A stretch of 64,000 nt of DNA from Tolypothrix sp. FACHB-123 (GTDB lineage: Bacteria > Cyanobacteriota > Cyanobacteriia > Cyanobacteriales > Nostocaceae): positions 1 to 64,000 of the forward strand of contig NZ_JACJRE010000035.1 of the NCBI RefSeq assembly GCF_014697075.1. The letters are read 5' to 3'. How positions within the stretch are numbered: position 1 is the stretch's first letter; every line of letters starts with the position of its first letter. Position numbers and translations under genes: made by a program. Below the pieces are notes generated by a model, which worked only from the letters and a program-made list of their open reading frames with translations, was not told the DNA's origin and searched no databases. Positions 55,691 through 64,000 of the stretch are shown here, in pieces.

Positions 55691-56614
55691 TTATTGTTTT
55701 TTATGGTTATGGCTGGCAATAGCAGCCTTTAAGTTACCATCATGTTCTAACAAAAGTTGCTCGCCTGCTGCTTTTTCTAACCCAGTCCAATGCATTAATA
55801 GAGCTAGCTTCACCCAGTTAGCGCTACGATCTAGTAATAAACCTGCATCTTCCCGACTTAAATCTGTCAAGTCTTGCAAAATGCGCAAAGCGCGATCGCG
55901 TAGTTTTTGATTGGTCACAGCTACATCTACCATGCGATTGCCATAAACTTTACCTAGTTTGACCATCACTCCGGTAGAAAGAATATTTAGAGTTAGCTTT
56001 GTTGCTGTCCCAGCTTTCAGGCGAGTTGAACCAGCGAGAATTTCCGGGCCAGTTAACAAGCGAATATCAACATCGGCATCAAATTTTACCTGTTCAACAG
56101 GCACGCAGGCCAGAAAAATTGTCATGGCTCCCCGTTGGCGAGCAGCGTTTAGCGCACCGTGGACAAAAGGTGTCGTCCCACCTGCGGTAATCCCAACTAC
56201 CACATCTAATTGTGTAATTTGGCGTTGGGCGATCGCCGCTTCTCCATCTTGGGCGCGGTCTTCTAAATCTTCCGAACTACGTACTAATGCACCAGCACCA
56301 CCAGCTATAATTCCCTGTACTAATTCTGGTGGCGTACAAAAGGTAGGTGGACATTCCGCTGCGTCTAATACCCCCAATCTCCCACTTGTCCCGGCACCAA
56401 CATAAAATAAGCGTCCCCCTTGGCGCAACCGTTCGGCAGTACAATCAATGGCATCAGCTATTTGATTTTTTGCCGCCGCTACCGCCGCAACTGCATTGTG
56501 GTCTTCAGTATTAAATAACTCTACCAATTCCAGAGAACTGATCTGATCTAAATTCAGACTATTAGAGTTCACTTGCTCGGTTAACAGATAACCGCGTTCC
56601 TGTAAATTTGTCAT
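55691..56614 (-). CDS. murQ: N-acetylmuramic acid 6-phosphate etherase
   Basis: Cuts the lactyl ether of MurNAc-6-phosphate to give GlcNAc-6-phosphate and lactate in peptidoglycan recycling. The 307-residue SIS-domain protein shows FYVGAGTSGRLGVLDAAECP (motif for the phosphosugar), ITAGGTTPFVHGAL, LTGPEILAGSTRLKAGTATK and VDVAVTNQKLR. Length and all major blocks fit. No adjacent anmK or PTS gene is seen, which is common in cyanobacteria. ATG start. Confidence 0.96.
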   Translation of the reverse strand: MTNLQERGYLLTEQVNSNSLNLDQISSLELVELFNTEDHNAVAAVAAAKNQIADAIDCTAERLRQGGRLFYVGAGTSGRLGVLDAAECPPTFCTPPELVQGIIAGGAGALVRSSEDLEDRAQDGEAAIAQRQITQLDVVVGITAGGTTPFVHGALNAARQRGAMTIFLACVPVEQVKFDADVDIRLLTGPEILAGSTRLKAGTATKLTLNILSTGVMVKLGKVYGNRMVDVAVTNQKLRDRALRILQDLTDLSREDAGLLLDRSANWVKLALLMHWTGLEKAAGEQLLLEHDGNLKAAIASHNHKKQ

Positions 56615-56650
56615 TAATTTTTGTCCTTTCTTACAAAGTTCCGATACCTG

Positions 56651-56745
56651 CGGTAAGACGCTTTGCGTCTACGCCGGAAGCCGGCGCTTTGACTTTGCGC
56701 TTTGTCAGTTGTCAGTTCTCAATTCTCATATCATCTCCCAATACC
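56651..56745. repeat. Palindromic block and TGTCAGT heptamers
   Basis: Two dyads lie together, agacgc-ttt-gcgtct and gccgg-aa-gccggc (56651-56690), followed by gtcagttgtcagttctcaattctc units. The same kind of block occurs at 20.7 and 28.0 kb. Confidence 0.7.
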
Positions 56746-56847
56746 ATAATGAAAGTAACGTTCCCTTAACTATGGCTGGGAAAAGAGGATAAGGGAGATA
56801 AGAGAAGAAAGCGCATGAATATGGATAATAACTATTACTTATTGCCT

Positions 56848-56890
56848 TCTTGATTATTGACTATTAACTATTGACAACTGACAACTGAAC
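56848..56890. repeat. TTGACTA/TTGACAA heptamers after the DUF3110 gene
   Basis: Degenerate copies: ttgattattgactattaactattgacaactgacaactga. They end just at the stop side of the DUF3110 gene. Confidence 0.7.
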
Positions 56891-56892
56891 AA

Positions 56893-57318
56893 TTATAGTA
56901 AGCCTTCCAATTTGCGACGAATCTTTTCTATTTCACTATCAGACAACTCTGGTTCTGCTTCGTCTGCTGGATGAGGGCGGGAAGGTGGCTCAAATTCGCG
57001 ATCGCTATCCTCAATTTCCCCATCAGGCTTCCAGTCTGTTTCTTGTACATTTAATTCTGGGGGAGTGACGACTATACTACTATTTTCCGGAACGATTTCC
57101 CAGTCATAGTTAGCGCTTACACAAAATTCCTTAATTTCTTCGGCATCGATCGTTTCTACGCTAGGGACGGGGAAATCTTGAGCTTCTAACATTAAAGCGT
57201 AGCGGGTTGCATCATCTTCCGACTCAAACATCAGAATTTTATTGCGATCGCCTATCCGCACGGTGTGAATCCCCTCATTTTCAGTTCGAGCATTGAAAAT
57301 CAATACAAAAACGCGCAT
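56893..57318 (-). CDS. DUF3110 family protein
   Basis: A 141-residue cyanobacterial DUF3110 protein. The folded part is residues 1-85 (MRVFVLIFNARTENEGIHTV, ILMFESEDDATRYALMLEA, VETIDAEEIKEFC), followed by an acidic, Pro-rich tail ending EIEKIRRKLEGLL. I chose ATG 57318 (MRVFVLIF), which matches the usual start of the family; an ATG at 57330 adds four residues. Function unknown; related plant and algal proteins are plastid-targeted. It stands alone. Confidence 0.88.
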   Translation of the reverse strand: MRVFVLIFNARTENEGIHTVRIGDRNKILMFESEDDATRYALMLEAQDFPVPSVETIDAEEIKEFCVSANYDWEIVPENSSIVVTPPELNVQETDWKPDGEIEDSDREFEPPSRPHPADEAEPELSDSEIEKIRRKLEGLL

Positions 57319-57330
57319 GGGTGTAATCAT

Positions 57331-57819
57331 CTATCTTTAATGGTGGTTCTCTGGTCTCTATCTTAATTAAAGTTCTACGTTGTACCGATCGACTAGCCTT
57401 TTATTGATTTTCTTCAACAGTAAATATTTCTGGAACAAGGCCCCACTAAGACCGTCTACAATCGTGATGTGTTTGTCTTAGTTACCACCTTTACGGAAGT
57501 AAAATGGCATTTTGGCTGGGGTAGAAGTTGTTGCTATGGGCTTAGTCTCAACCAGTCAAGAGTGCCATCTCTAGTTTGCATAGAGAACTACGCTCAAAGA
57601 AACACTGCCAGTAGAGCAATTTTTGATCGCATAGTTTGCGTAGTTTACTTGATTACGGTATTCCTGACAATGCCAATATCATTGAATAGAACAATTTCCT
57701 CGACTCTAGCGATCAAGCCTGAGGTTGAGTTGACGTATTCTAAGAATGGCAGCGCAATCTAGTACTAATTGATGCCAGCAGTAAGTCAGCTAAAGTCGTC
57801 AAATCAAGAGTGAAAGCCA
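57331..57819. other. Intergenic region upstream of tamB
   Basis: About 489 bases between divergent genes. A 97-codon plus-strand frame (57469-57762) has no family and no good start, so it is not called. Promoters for both neighbours must be here. Confidence 0.45.
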
Positions 57820-60800
57820 ATGACTAAACGTCCCGATCGAGTTAATCACTCCAATTCTCCAAATCGTCAGCGTTTCTGGTTACAGGTGTTGACTCGTGGT
57901 GGTATTGCTGTAGGAGGGCTATTACTGTTATTGATTGGCGGTGGTATTTGGCGATTACAACGTTTTATCCAAAAAGACTTAGCACCATTAGCCCAAACCA
58001 ATCTCACTACAACCATCAATCGCCCAGTCAAACTGGGGAATGTGAGAGAATTTTCGCTCTTTGGAGTCAAGTTTGGCGCTTCCGAGATTCCAGCTACCGC
58101 CACCGATCCAGATAAAGTGACAGTAGAGGCGGTAGAAGTAGGTTTTGACCCAATACAGTTAATTTTTAACCGCACCCTCAAGCTAGATGTTACTTTAGTC
58201 AATCCGGAAGTTTATCTTGAAAAGGATGACCAAGGACGCTGGTTAACTACTCGTATCGCTCTTGGTGGTAAGGGCGGCCCGATTAAAACCGATTTGGAGA
58301 AAATTCGCCTACGCAATGGCAAGCTGACTTTACTAGACTTGTCCCGCAAAATACAGCAAAAATCGCCCACGCCGCAACCAGCCAACTTACCTGTAGGATT
58401 TTCCCAACTTAATGGCACTGCTCAACTGTTGGATAATAACCAGGTGATGTGGTTTGATATTGCCGCCCAAGCCAATAATGGCGGTAGTTTGACCCTGAAG
58501 GGAGACACCCATTTAAAGACACAAGCTGCTAATTTACAGATTCGTACACAAGATTTGCTAGCTGCTGATATTACTCGGATTATTCAGCTACCACTAACTT
58601 TACAAGCGGGGCGAGTTAATGGCGATCTGCAAGTTCAACTAATACCAGAGCAGCAAACATTATTGTATGGCAGCGCCTTTGTGCAAGGGGTGACATTGCA
58701 AATACCCCGTTTACCACAACTTCTGAACAATACCCAAGGAAATCTCAGCTTTAAAGGTACAGAAATCAAGTTAGAGAAGATAGCTACTAATTACGGCAAA
58801 ATTCCTCTAGTAGCTACAGGTATTATTGACCGAGAAACTGGCTATAAGTTAACTGGGCAAATCGATCGGGTAGATGTGAATACAGCCTTGGAGACTCTCA
58901 AGGTAAAACTACCTGTACCGACAATAGGAGAAGTTAAAGCTGATATCCAGCTTGGTGGCGCACCCAATAAACCAATTCTTTCAGGTACAGTGGCGACGCT
59001 CAAACCTGCGCGGATTGATAAGGTTGATTTTCAGAATGTTAGGAGTAAGTTTGAGTTTTCTACTAGCAATTCCCTGATTAGCCTCAAAGATATTCAAGGT
59101 ACGCCGACGGTTGGCGGTCAGGTGACAGGTGCAGGTAAGATTCAACTAGGGAAACAGCCGCAACTGAATTTTAATTTTACAGCAGAGAAGGTGCCAGGGG
59201 ATGCGATCGCCCAAATTTATAACTCTACACCTGGATTTCAAATCGGTAATGTCTCTGGTACAGGGCAGCTAACTGGTATTGCTGGTAACATTCAAACTGT
59301 CGTCCAATGGCAAGCGCCTAGCGCCACCTATCCGGCAACTGGTATAGTTACCATTGCCCCAGACCGAACTGTATTCTTCCGCGATGTTATTGCTAATTTT
59401 AGTGGCGGTAAGGTACAGGCTTCTGGAAGTTACGCCAATCAACGTTGGCAAGCTGTCGCCCAAGCCTCTGGTATTCAGGTGGAACGGTTGGTAGACAAAG
59501 AGAAACTGCAAAACGTTTCCTTAACTGGGGCAGAATTTAACGGTCGTTTGCTGCTGGCTGGGACAACTTCACCATTTAAAGTCGCTTCTATTCGCACTAA
59601 AGGCGCAGGTGTGCAAATTGGTGGCGGTACGATCGCAGTTTCTAATATTCAACTCCAAGACCAAAACTTTGCAGCGCAATTAGTTGCTAATAATGTGCGG
59701 TTGGGGCGGATCTTGCAGAATCTTCCCCCAGCTTTAACAGGGCCATTAGCTGGTACATTCCAAATTGCAGGTAGCCGCGATAATTTTAGTTTAAAAAATC
59801 TGCGCGGTACTGGTGAAGGTAGCTTGGCTGTGGCTAGTGGGACAGTCACGGCGAAAAATATTCAACTGGCTGATGGTGTGTATTTAGCGCAAGTTAAAGC
59901 TAATAATTTGGCTTTGCCAGAATTAGCACCCAATATTCAGCAATTTCCCGGTCGTTTAAATGGTGATTTCGATGTTGCTGGCTCAGTTGATTCATTTAAG
60001 CCAGAGTCTATTGTCGCCACTGGTCAGGCTAGAGTAAAGGTAGCAGATGGCACAATTACAGCCTCGAATATTCAACTAGCGGAGGGTCGCTATCAGGCTG
60101 TGGTGGCGGCGACTGGTGTGAAGTTACAGCAGTTAAATCAACAGTTGCGGGGTCAGTTTGGCGGTAATCTGCAAGTGGCTGGAACGGTACAATCGGCTAA
60201 ATTAGCTGATGTACGGGCGGCGGGACAGGTGCAGTTTTCCCAAGGTATTGGAGCAATCACCCAACCTTTAACTGCGGCGATCGCCTGGGACGGTCAAAGG
60301 CTGAATATTGAACGGGCTACAGCAGCGAATTTAAATGCTAGTGGTTATATCTTAGCTAATGCCCAAGGCGCAGGCATACCCCAAATTACAGATTTAAAAC
60401 TGAATGTGCAAGCGCAAAATTACGACTTGCAACAGTTGCCAATTAAACTACCCAATGCGGTGAATTTGGCAGGAAAAGCCGATTTTACGGGACAAATCGC
60501 TGGTAACTTACCTCTACCAAATATCCAAGGACAACTAAAACTGCGGAATTTGGCTGTGAAGAACTTTGCCTTTGAGCCGGTTTTAAGTGGCAATATTCAA
60601 TCTGTGCAAGGGCAAGGTACTAGTTTAGATGTTGCAGGTACAAGCGATCGCATTACAGTTAACCTCAATGCTAATAATCGCCCCAACTCTTTTTTAGTCA
60701 AGTGGAAAGAAGCATCAGCTGTAGGTCAAGCACAAGGTGAAAATTTAGCTTTAAGATTAGATAACTTCCCTATCCAAGTATTAAATTTATCATTACCTGC

Positions 60801-63285
60801 TAACACCCGCTTGGGAAATACTGCCTTAGCTGGGGCGTTAACGGGGAATTTGCTGATGAATCAGGATACATTAGCAGCTAGTGGCAATGTGGCGATCGCT
60901 AATCCGGCGATCGGACGCATTCAGGGCGAACTTTTAACTGCCCAATTCCGCTATGGTAATGGCATGGCGAACATTACAGATAGTGCATTTGTTAAAGGTA
61001 AAAGTCGCTATGCCTTTATCGGTAATGTCAGTACAACTACGAAAACACCCCAAATCCAAGGTAAACTCAACATCAACCAGGGTAACGTCCAAGATATCCT
61101 GACAGCAATACAAGTATATGAGTTACAAGATTTGCGCGGTGGTTTGCAAGCACCAGCCTACGGTACATCTGCGGATTTAGTTACTGTCCCCCAAGGATTA
61201 CCTAATCAGCCATTATTAACCCAAATCGAGCGTGTTTATCAAGTTGATGCTTTATTAACAGCACAACAACAACAGCGGCGTGAAACTAATCCCATACCAG
61301 AGTTAGCTGATATTCAAGGAACTTTTAACGGGGAAGTAGCTTTCGATACTGCTAATGGCATAGCTGCACAGTTTAACTTAGCTGGTCAAAATTGGACTTG
61401 GGGTAAAGCTCAAGAAAAAAACGAACCTGGGCGTTTTTACCAAGCAGAACAGCTAATTGCTAAAGGTAGTTTTGAAAAAGGTATTTTGACTTTATTACCT
61501 TTACGAATTGAGTCTAAAAATAGGCTAATTGCTTTTAAAGGTACTGTCGGTGGTAAGGAGCAATCAGGTAATTTACAAATCAGAAATTTCCCCATCCAAG
61601 TACTCAATAATTTTGTCAAACTTCCCATAGGACTTACAGGTAATCTCAACACTTCTGTAGCGGTAGCAGGGAGTATTGATAATCCTAAAGCTAGAGGTGA
61701 ATTACAAGTTACAGAAGGAACAATTAATACGAAGAATGTAGAATCAGCTACGGCCAGTTTTAGTTATGATAATGGGCGGTTAAATTTTGGTAGTAACTTT
61801 ATAGTTAACGGGCCAGAACCTGTAAATATTACTGGTAGCATACCCTATAAATTACCTTTTGCTTCAGTTACGCCTAACAACAATCAAATTAGCTTAGATA
61901 TTAAAGTTAAAAATGAAGGATTGGCACTGTTAAACTTATTTACTAACCAAATTGCCTTTGACAATGGACAAGGTGAAGTAGATGTCCAAATCCGTGGTAC
62001 AAGAACCGAACCAATAGTTAATGGAGTTGCTACACTCAATAATGCAACATTTTCTGCTCAAGCTTTACCAGAAAAGTTAACTGAAGTCACAGGAACGGCA
62101 AAGTTCGATTTTGACCGCATTATTGTCGAAAATCTCCAAGGGAAATTTAGCCAAGGAAAGGTAGAAGCATCTGGACAAATTCCGATTGCTAATAGCGAAG
62201 AAGTTGCAATTGAGAATCCTCTGAGAGTTAACCTCAATCAATTAGCTTTAAATCTTAAAGGACTTTACCAAGGTAATGCCAATGGCAATGTGCTGATTAC
62301 TGGTTCGGCGCTAAATCCCATCCTTGGGGGGAAAGTAGAGTTATTTAATGGTCAAGTATTGTTGGCAGAATCAACTAATACAAATAGACCAGAAGATAGT
62401 GATGGTAATCTTTCGTTCATTAAAGCTGATAAACAGAATAAAGAAGATGCCAGAATTGCAACTACAAGATTTAATAATCTAGAGTTGTCCTTAGGTAGAA
62501 ATGTTAAAATTACTCGTCCACCAATTCTCAATTTCCAAGCTACTGGTACACTAATTGTTAATGGTTCTTTAAATCAACCAATACCCGATGGTAAAATTAA
62601 ATTAGAAAAGGGCGGAGTAAATTTATTCACTACGCAATTTAATCTAGCTCGTGGTTATGAACATACCGCAACTTTTAGAAAAGACCAACCCCGCGATCCG
62701 AATTTAGATATTAGGCTATTTGCCAAAGTACTGGATGGTAATTTAACTGGTGATATTAGCAAGCTGAATACTACAGGTTTATCAACTTTAGAAACTATCC
62801 GAGTTGAAGCGAGAGTGCAAGGGCCTGCTAGTAAATTAAACGAGAGTTTGCAATTAACCAGCACTCCTTCTCGCGGTGAAACAGAACTTGTAGCACTTTT
62901 AGGTGGTGGATTTGTCGATACCCAAGGACGTGGCGACAGTACTTTAGGATTGATTAATATAGCGGGTTCAGCTGTATTTAACAATTTTCAGGGAGCTTTT
63001 AATCAAATTGGTAGTGCTTTTGGTTTAAGCGAATTTCGTCTATTTCCAACTGTGATTTCTGATAATCCTGAAGCAGGAAAAACTAATTCTACTTTAGAAT
63101 TAGCAATGGAAGCTGGGGTTGATATTTCTTCTAAGTTTTCGATTTCTGGGATTAAAATTTTAACAGCGAATGACCCATTGCAATGGGGAATTAATTACCG
63201 CATTAACGATACTGTTCGCTTGCGGGGTTCCACGAATTTGGATGATGATAGTCGTGTGGTAGTTGAATATGACAGGCGATTTTGA
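57820..63285 (+). CDS. tamB: TamB/DUF490-family envelope protein
   Basis: A 1821-residue protein of the TamB (DUF490) family, predicted to span the periplasm as a long beta groove for lipid transport or outer-membrane protein insertion. The N-terminus has a single membrane helix (GGIAVGGLLLLLIGGGIWRL, about 28-47); the middle is many AsmA-like beta repeats (IQLADGVYLAQVKA, IQLAEGRYQAVVAA and similar), and the C-terminus has the TamB domain with ELVALLGGGF and a final IVVEYDRRF-like end (RVVVEYDRRF). Cyanobacterial members are long and are related to plastid TIC236. ATG start. No Omp85/TamA gene is next to it. Confidence 0.93.
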   Translation: MTKRPDRVNHSNSPNRQRFWLQVLTRGGIAVGGLLLLLIGGGIWRLQRFIQKDLAPLAQTNLTTTINRPVKLGNVREFSLFGVKFGASEIPATATDPDKVTVEAVEVGFDPIQLIFNRTLKLDVTLVNPEVYLEKDDQGRWLTTRIALGGKGGPIKTDLEKIRLRNGKLTLLDLSRKIQQKSPTPQPANLPVGFSQLNGTAQLLDNNQVMWFDIAAQANNGGSLTLKGDTHLKTQAANLQIRTQDLLAADITRIIQLPLTLQAGRVNGDLQVQLIPEQQTLLYGSAFVQGVTLQIPRLPQLLNNTQGNLSFKGTEIKLEKIATNYGKIPLVATGIIDRETGYKLTGQIDRVDVNTALETLKVKLPVPTIGEVKADIQLGGAPNKPILSGTVATLKPARIDKVDFQNVRSKFEFSTSNSLISLKDIQGTPTVGGQVTGAGKIQLGKQPQLNFNFTAEKVPGDAIAQIYNSTPGFQIGNVSGTGQLTGIAGNIQTVVQWQAPSATYPATGIVTIAPDRTVFFRDVIANFSGGKVQASGSYANQRWQAVAQASGIQVERLVDKEKLQNVSLTGAEFNGRLLLAGTTSPFKVASIRTKGAGVQIGGGTIAVSNIQLQDQNFAAQLVANNVRLGRILQNLPPALTGPLAGTFQIAGSRDNFSLKNLRGTGEGSLAVASGTVTAKNIQLADGVYLAQVKANNLALPELAPNIQQFPGRLNGDFDVAGSVDSFKPESIVATGQARVKVADGTITASNIQLAEGRYQAVVAATGVKLQQLNQQLRGQFGGNLQVAGTVQSAKLADVRAAGQVQFSQGIGAITQPLTAAIAWDGQRLNIERATAANLNASGYILANAQGAGIPQITDLKLNVQAQNYDLQQLPIKLPNAVNLAGKADFTGQIAGNLPLPNIQGQLKLRNLAVKNFAFEPVLSGNIQSVQGQGTSLDVAGTSDRITVNLNANNRPNSFLVKWKEASAVGQAQGENLALRLDNFPIQVLNLSLPANTRLGNTALAGALTGNLLMNQDTLAASGNVAIANPAIGRIQGELLTAQFRYGNGMANITDSAFVKGKSRYAFIGNVSTTTKTPQIQGKLNINQGNVQDILTAIQVYELQDLRGGLQAPAYGTSADLVTVPQGLPNQPLLTQIERVYQVDALLTAQQQQRRETNPIPELADIQGTFNGEVAFDTANGIAAQFNLAGQNWTWGKAQEKNEPGRFYQAEQLIAKGSFEKGILTLLPLRIESKNRLIAFKGTVGGKEQSGNLQIRNFPIQVLNNFVKLPIGLTGNLNTSVAVAGSIDNPKARGELQVTEGTINTKNVESATASFSYDNGRLNFGSNFIVNGPEPVNITGSIPYKLPFASVTPNNNQISLDIKVKNEGLALLNLFTNQIAFDNGQGEVDVQIRGTRTEPIVNGVATLNNATFSAQALPEKLTEVTGTAKFDFDRIIVENLQGKFSQGKVEASGQIPIANSEEVAIENPLRVNLNQLALNLKGLYQGNANGNVLITGSALNPILGGKVELFNGQVLLAESTNTNRPEDSDGNLSFIKADKQNKEDARIATTRFNNLELSLGRNVKITRPPILNFQATGTLIVNGSLNQPIPDGKIKLEKGGVNLFTTQFNLARGYEHTATFRKDQPRDPNLDIRLFAKVLDGNLTGDISKLNTTGLSTLETIRVEARVQGPASKLNESLQLTSTPSRGETELVALLGGGFVDTQGRGDSTLGLINIAGSAVFNNFQGAFNQIGSAFGLSEFRLFPTVISDNPEAGKTNSTLELAMEAGVDISSKFSISGIKILTANDPLQWGINYRINDTVRLRGSTNLDDDSRVVVEYDRRF

Positions 63286-63294
63286 CCGAATAAA

Positions 63295-63330
63295 GGCAAA
63301 AGGCAGAATAAAGCAACTTCTGCCCTATTC
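63295..63330. repeat. AAAGGCA/GAATAAAG heptamer-like repeats
   Basis: Short degenerate units ggcaaaaggcagaataaagcaacttctgccc follow the tamB stop, forming a weak hairpin. Confidence 0.5.
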
Positions 63331-63449
63331 GTCATGATGATTTTTTGTTCACGACTTATCTGGGATTGTATGAGTTATTCATATTGACATACCCCAACTC
63401 TTTAATACATTTGCACGGGGGAAGTTCAGTTTAATTGGAAATCCCTTGT

Positions 63450-64000
63450 CTAAAATTCTGCTGCGGCTGGTTGGGGAAAGGTATCACCCGCTAAGTAAGC
63501 ATCAAAATGCTTTTGAAAATATAGCCAAGAAGTCATATCTTCGCCCTCAATATAGGATTTGGGCGCATGTCTGAACAGAGGAACGCGCGTATTAATTTCA
63601 TCTTGCAATAACTGGGGCAAACCAGTAAAATTATCAACCTTACTGCCAATAGCACTATATATCAACTGACCGGGGCGATCGCCCATTTTCATCCAAGGTA
63701 ACCATTGACCAATCCGATCCCAACTCAGTTTGAGATGAGAAACTTCCAAAACTTCTGGATTTAATAAATCTGCGGTGGGTACAGTCAGTTTAAATAATTC
63801 TGCGGCTTGATATGTTTCTTGGGGGCTGTATTCCGCAAATTTGAGATCTGTGGCTAGGGGGTTGGGATAAGTAGGAAAGATATCAAACACAAAAGTTGTA
63901 TTTTCACCTTCTACTTGGGCAGGAAATTTACCCTTAAATTCACCTTGCACGGGATTATTTGCTACATGCATCACTGGTACTGTTTCCCCATTCCAGGGAT
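63450..64000 (-). CDS. DUF1838 family protein, 5' part outside window
   Basis: The 3' part (at least 183 codons) of a minus-strand gene that continues past the window edge: the codons before the Met at 63974 stay open and read PWNGETVPVMHVANNPVQGE, so the GTG/ATG there is not the start. The segment looks like DUF1838, whose members have a conserved NPxxGExxxVxHVxNxPV block and a DRPGQLIYSAIG-like stretch later. The family is found in cyanobacteria and proteobacteria; its role is unknown. The C-terminus ends FPQPAAAEF. Confidence 0.8.
   Translation of the reverse strand, partial: PWNGETVPVMHVANNPVQGEFKGKFPAQVEGENTTFVFDIFPTYPNPLATDLKFAEYSPQETYQAAELFKLTVPTADLLNPEVLEVSHLKLSWDRIGQWLPWMKMGDRPGQLIYSAIGSKVDNFTGLPQLLQDEINTRVPLFRHAPKSYIEGEDMTSWLYFQKHFDAYLAGDTFPQPAAAEF

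Noticed and set aside
57469-57762. Plus-strand 97-codon frame upstream of tamB
   Set aside because: No recognisable domain, odd Cys/Trp-rich start, no ribosome site; likely chance.

Overview
This window comes from a filamentous, heterocyst-type cyanobacterium of the Nostoc/Anabaena group. The evidence is psaA and psaB, a chloroplast-type ycf23 gene, a high-light-inducible protein, cyanobacteria-only families (DUF3110, DUF2887), very frequent GCGATCGC (HIP1) octamers, and many heptamer short tandem repeats (units such as GGCATTG, GTTGACT, GGCTAGA, GGTCAGT) between genes, as is usual in Nostocales. I found no tRNA, rRNA, CRISPR array, intact insertion sequence or prophage.

Layout. 1-7.1 kb: a strong hairpin and a broken PIN-toxin gene, dnaK (DnaK2 type, minus strand), an ADP-ribosylglycohydrolase, a DUF2887 nuclease-like gene, a tRNA-dihydrouridine synthase and a glutaminase. 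7.1-14.2 kb: a lipoprotein with a Pro/Thr repeat tail, then the photosystem I core pair psaA-psaB and a clear terminator. 14.4-16.1 kb: a compact three-gene cassette of unknown function, ending in a DUF7689-like protein with Cys/His residues in papain-like order. 16.3-25.3 kb: a secreted WD40 protein, small membrane proteins including a high-light-inducible protein, alanine dehydrogenase, a methyltransferase, an acetyltransferase, a DUF1349 protein, a 21-bp minisatellite that encodes heptads, an SDR lacking the usual Tyr next to a class II aldolase, and an N-terminal remnant of IscB. 25.8-41.1 kb: a carotenoid oxygenase, small metabolic genes, a Crp/Fnr regulator, ycf23, a DegT aminotransferase, FetB-type and SMR-type membrane proteins, a Tat-targeted FAD/Rieske oxidoreductase divergent from a TetR regulator, a PHP phosphoesterase, purM and a class B penicillin-binding protein 2.

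41.7-45.1 kb is a polyamine-type ABC transporter operon (potA-potD-potB) with no second permease gene in sight. 45.2-55.0 kb is a phototaxis chemosensory locus on the minus strand, in the order pixG, pixH, pixI, pixJ, pixL. Its receptor has four GAF domains, three of them with the Cys-His chromophore signature of cyanobacteriochromes. 55.7-64 kb holds murQ, a DUF3110 protein, a giant TamB-family protein and the 3' part of a DUF1838 gene that runs off the window.

Working together: the pix genes form a complete light-receptor to CheA-like kinase to response-regulator chain. psaA/psaB and the high-light-inducible protein serve photosynthesis, and glutaminase and alanine dehydrogenase feed nitrogen metabolism. 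The best candidates for something undescribed are the three-gene cassette after psaB and the heptad minisatellite gene. The IscB and PIN fragments mark decayed mobile or toxin modules. All calls come from reading the sequence; no database search was possible.
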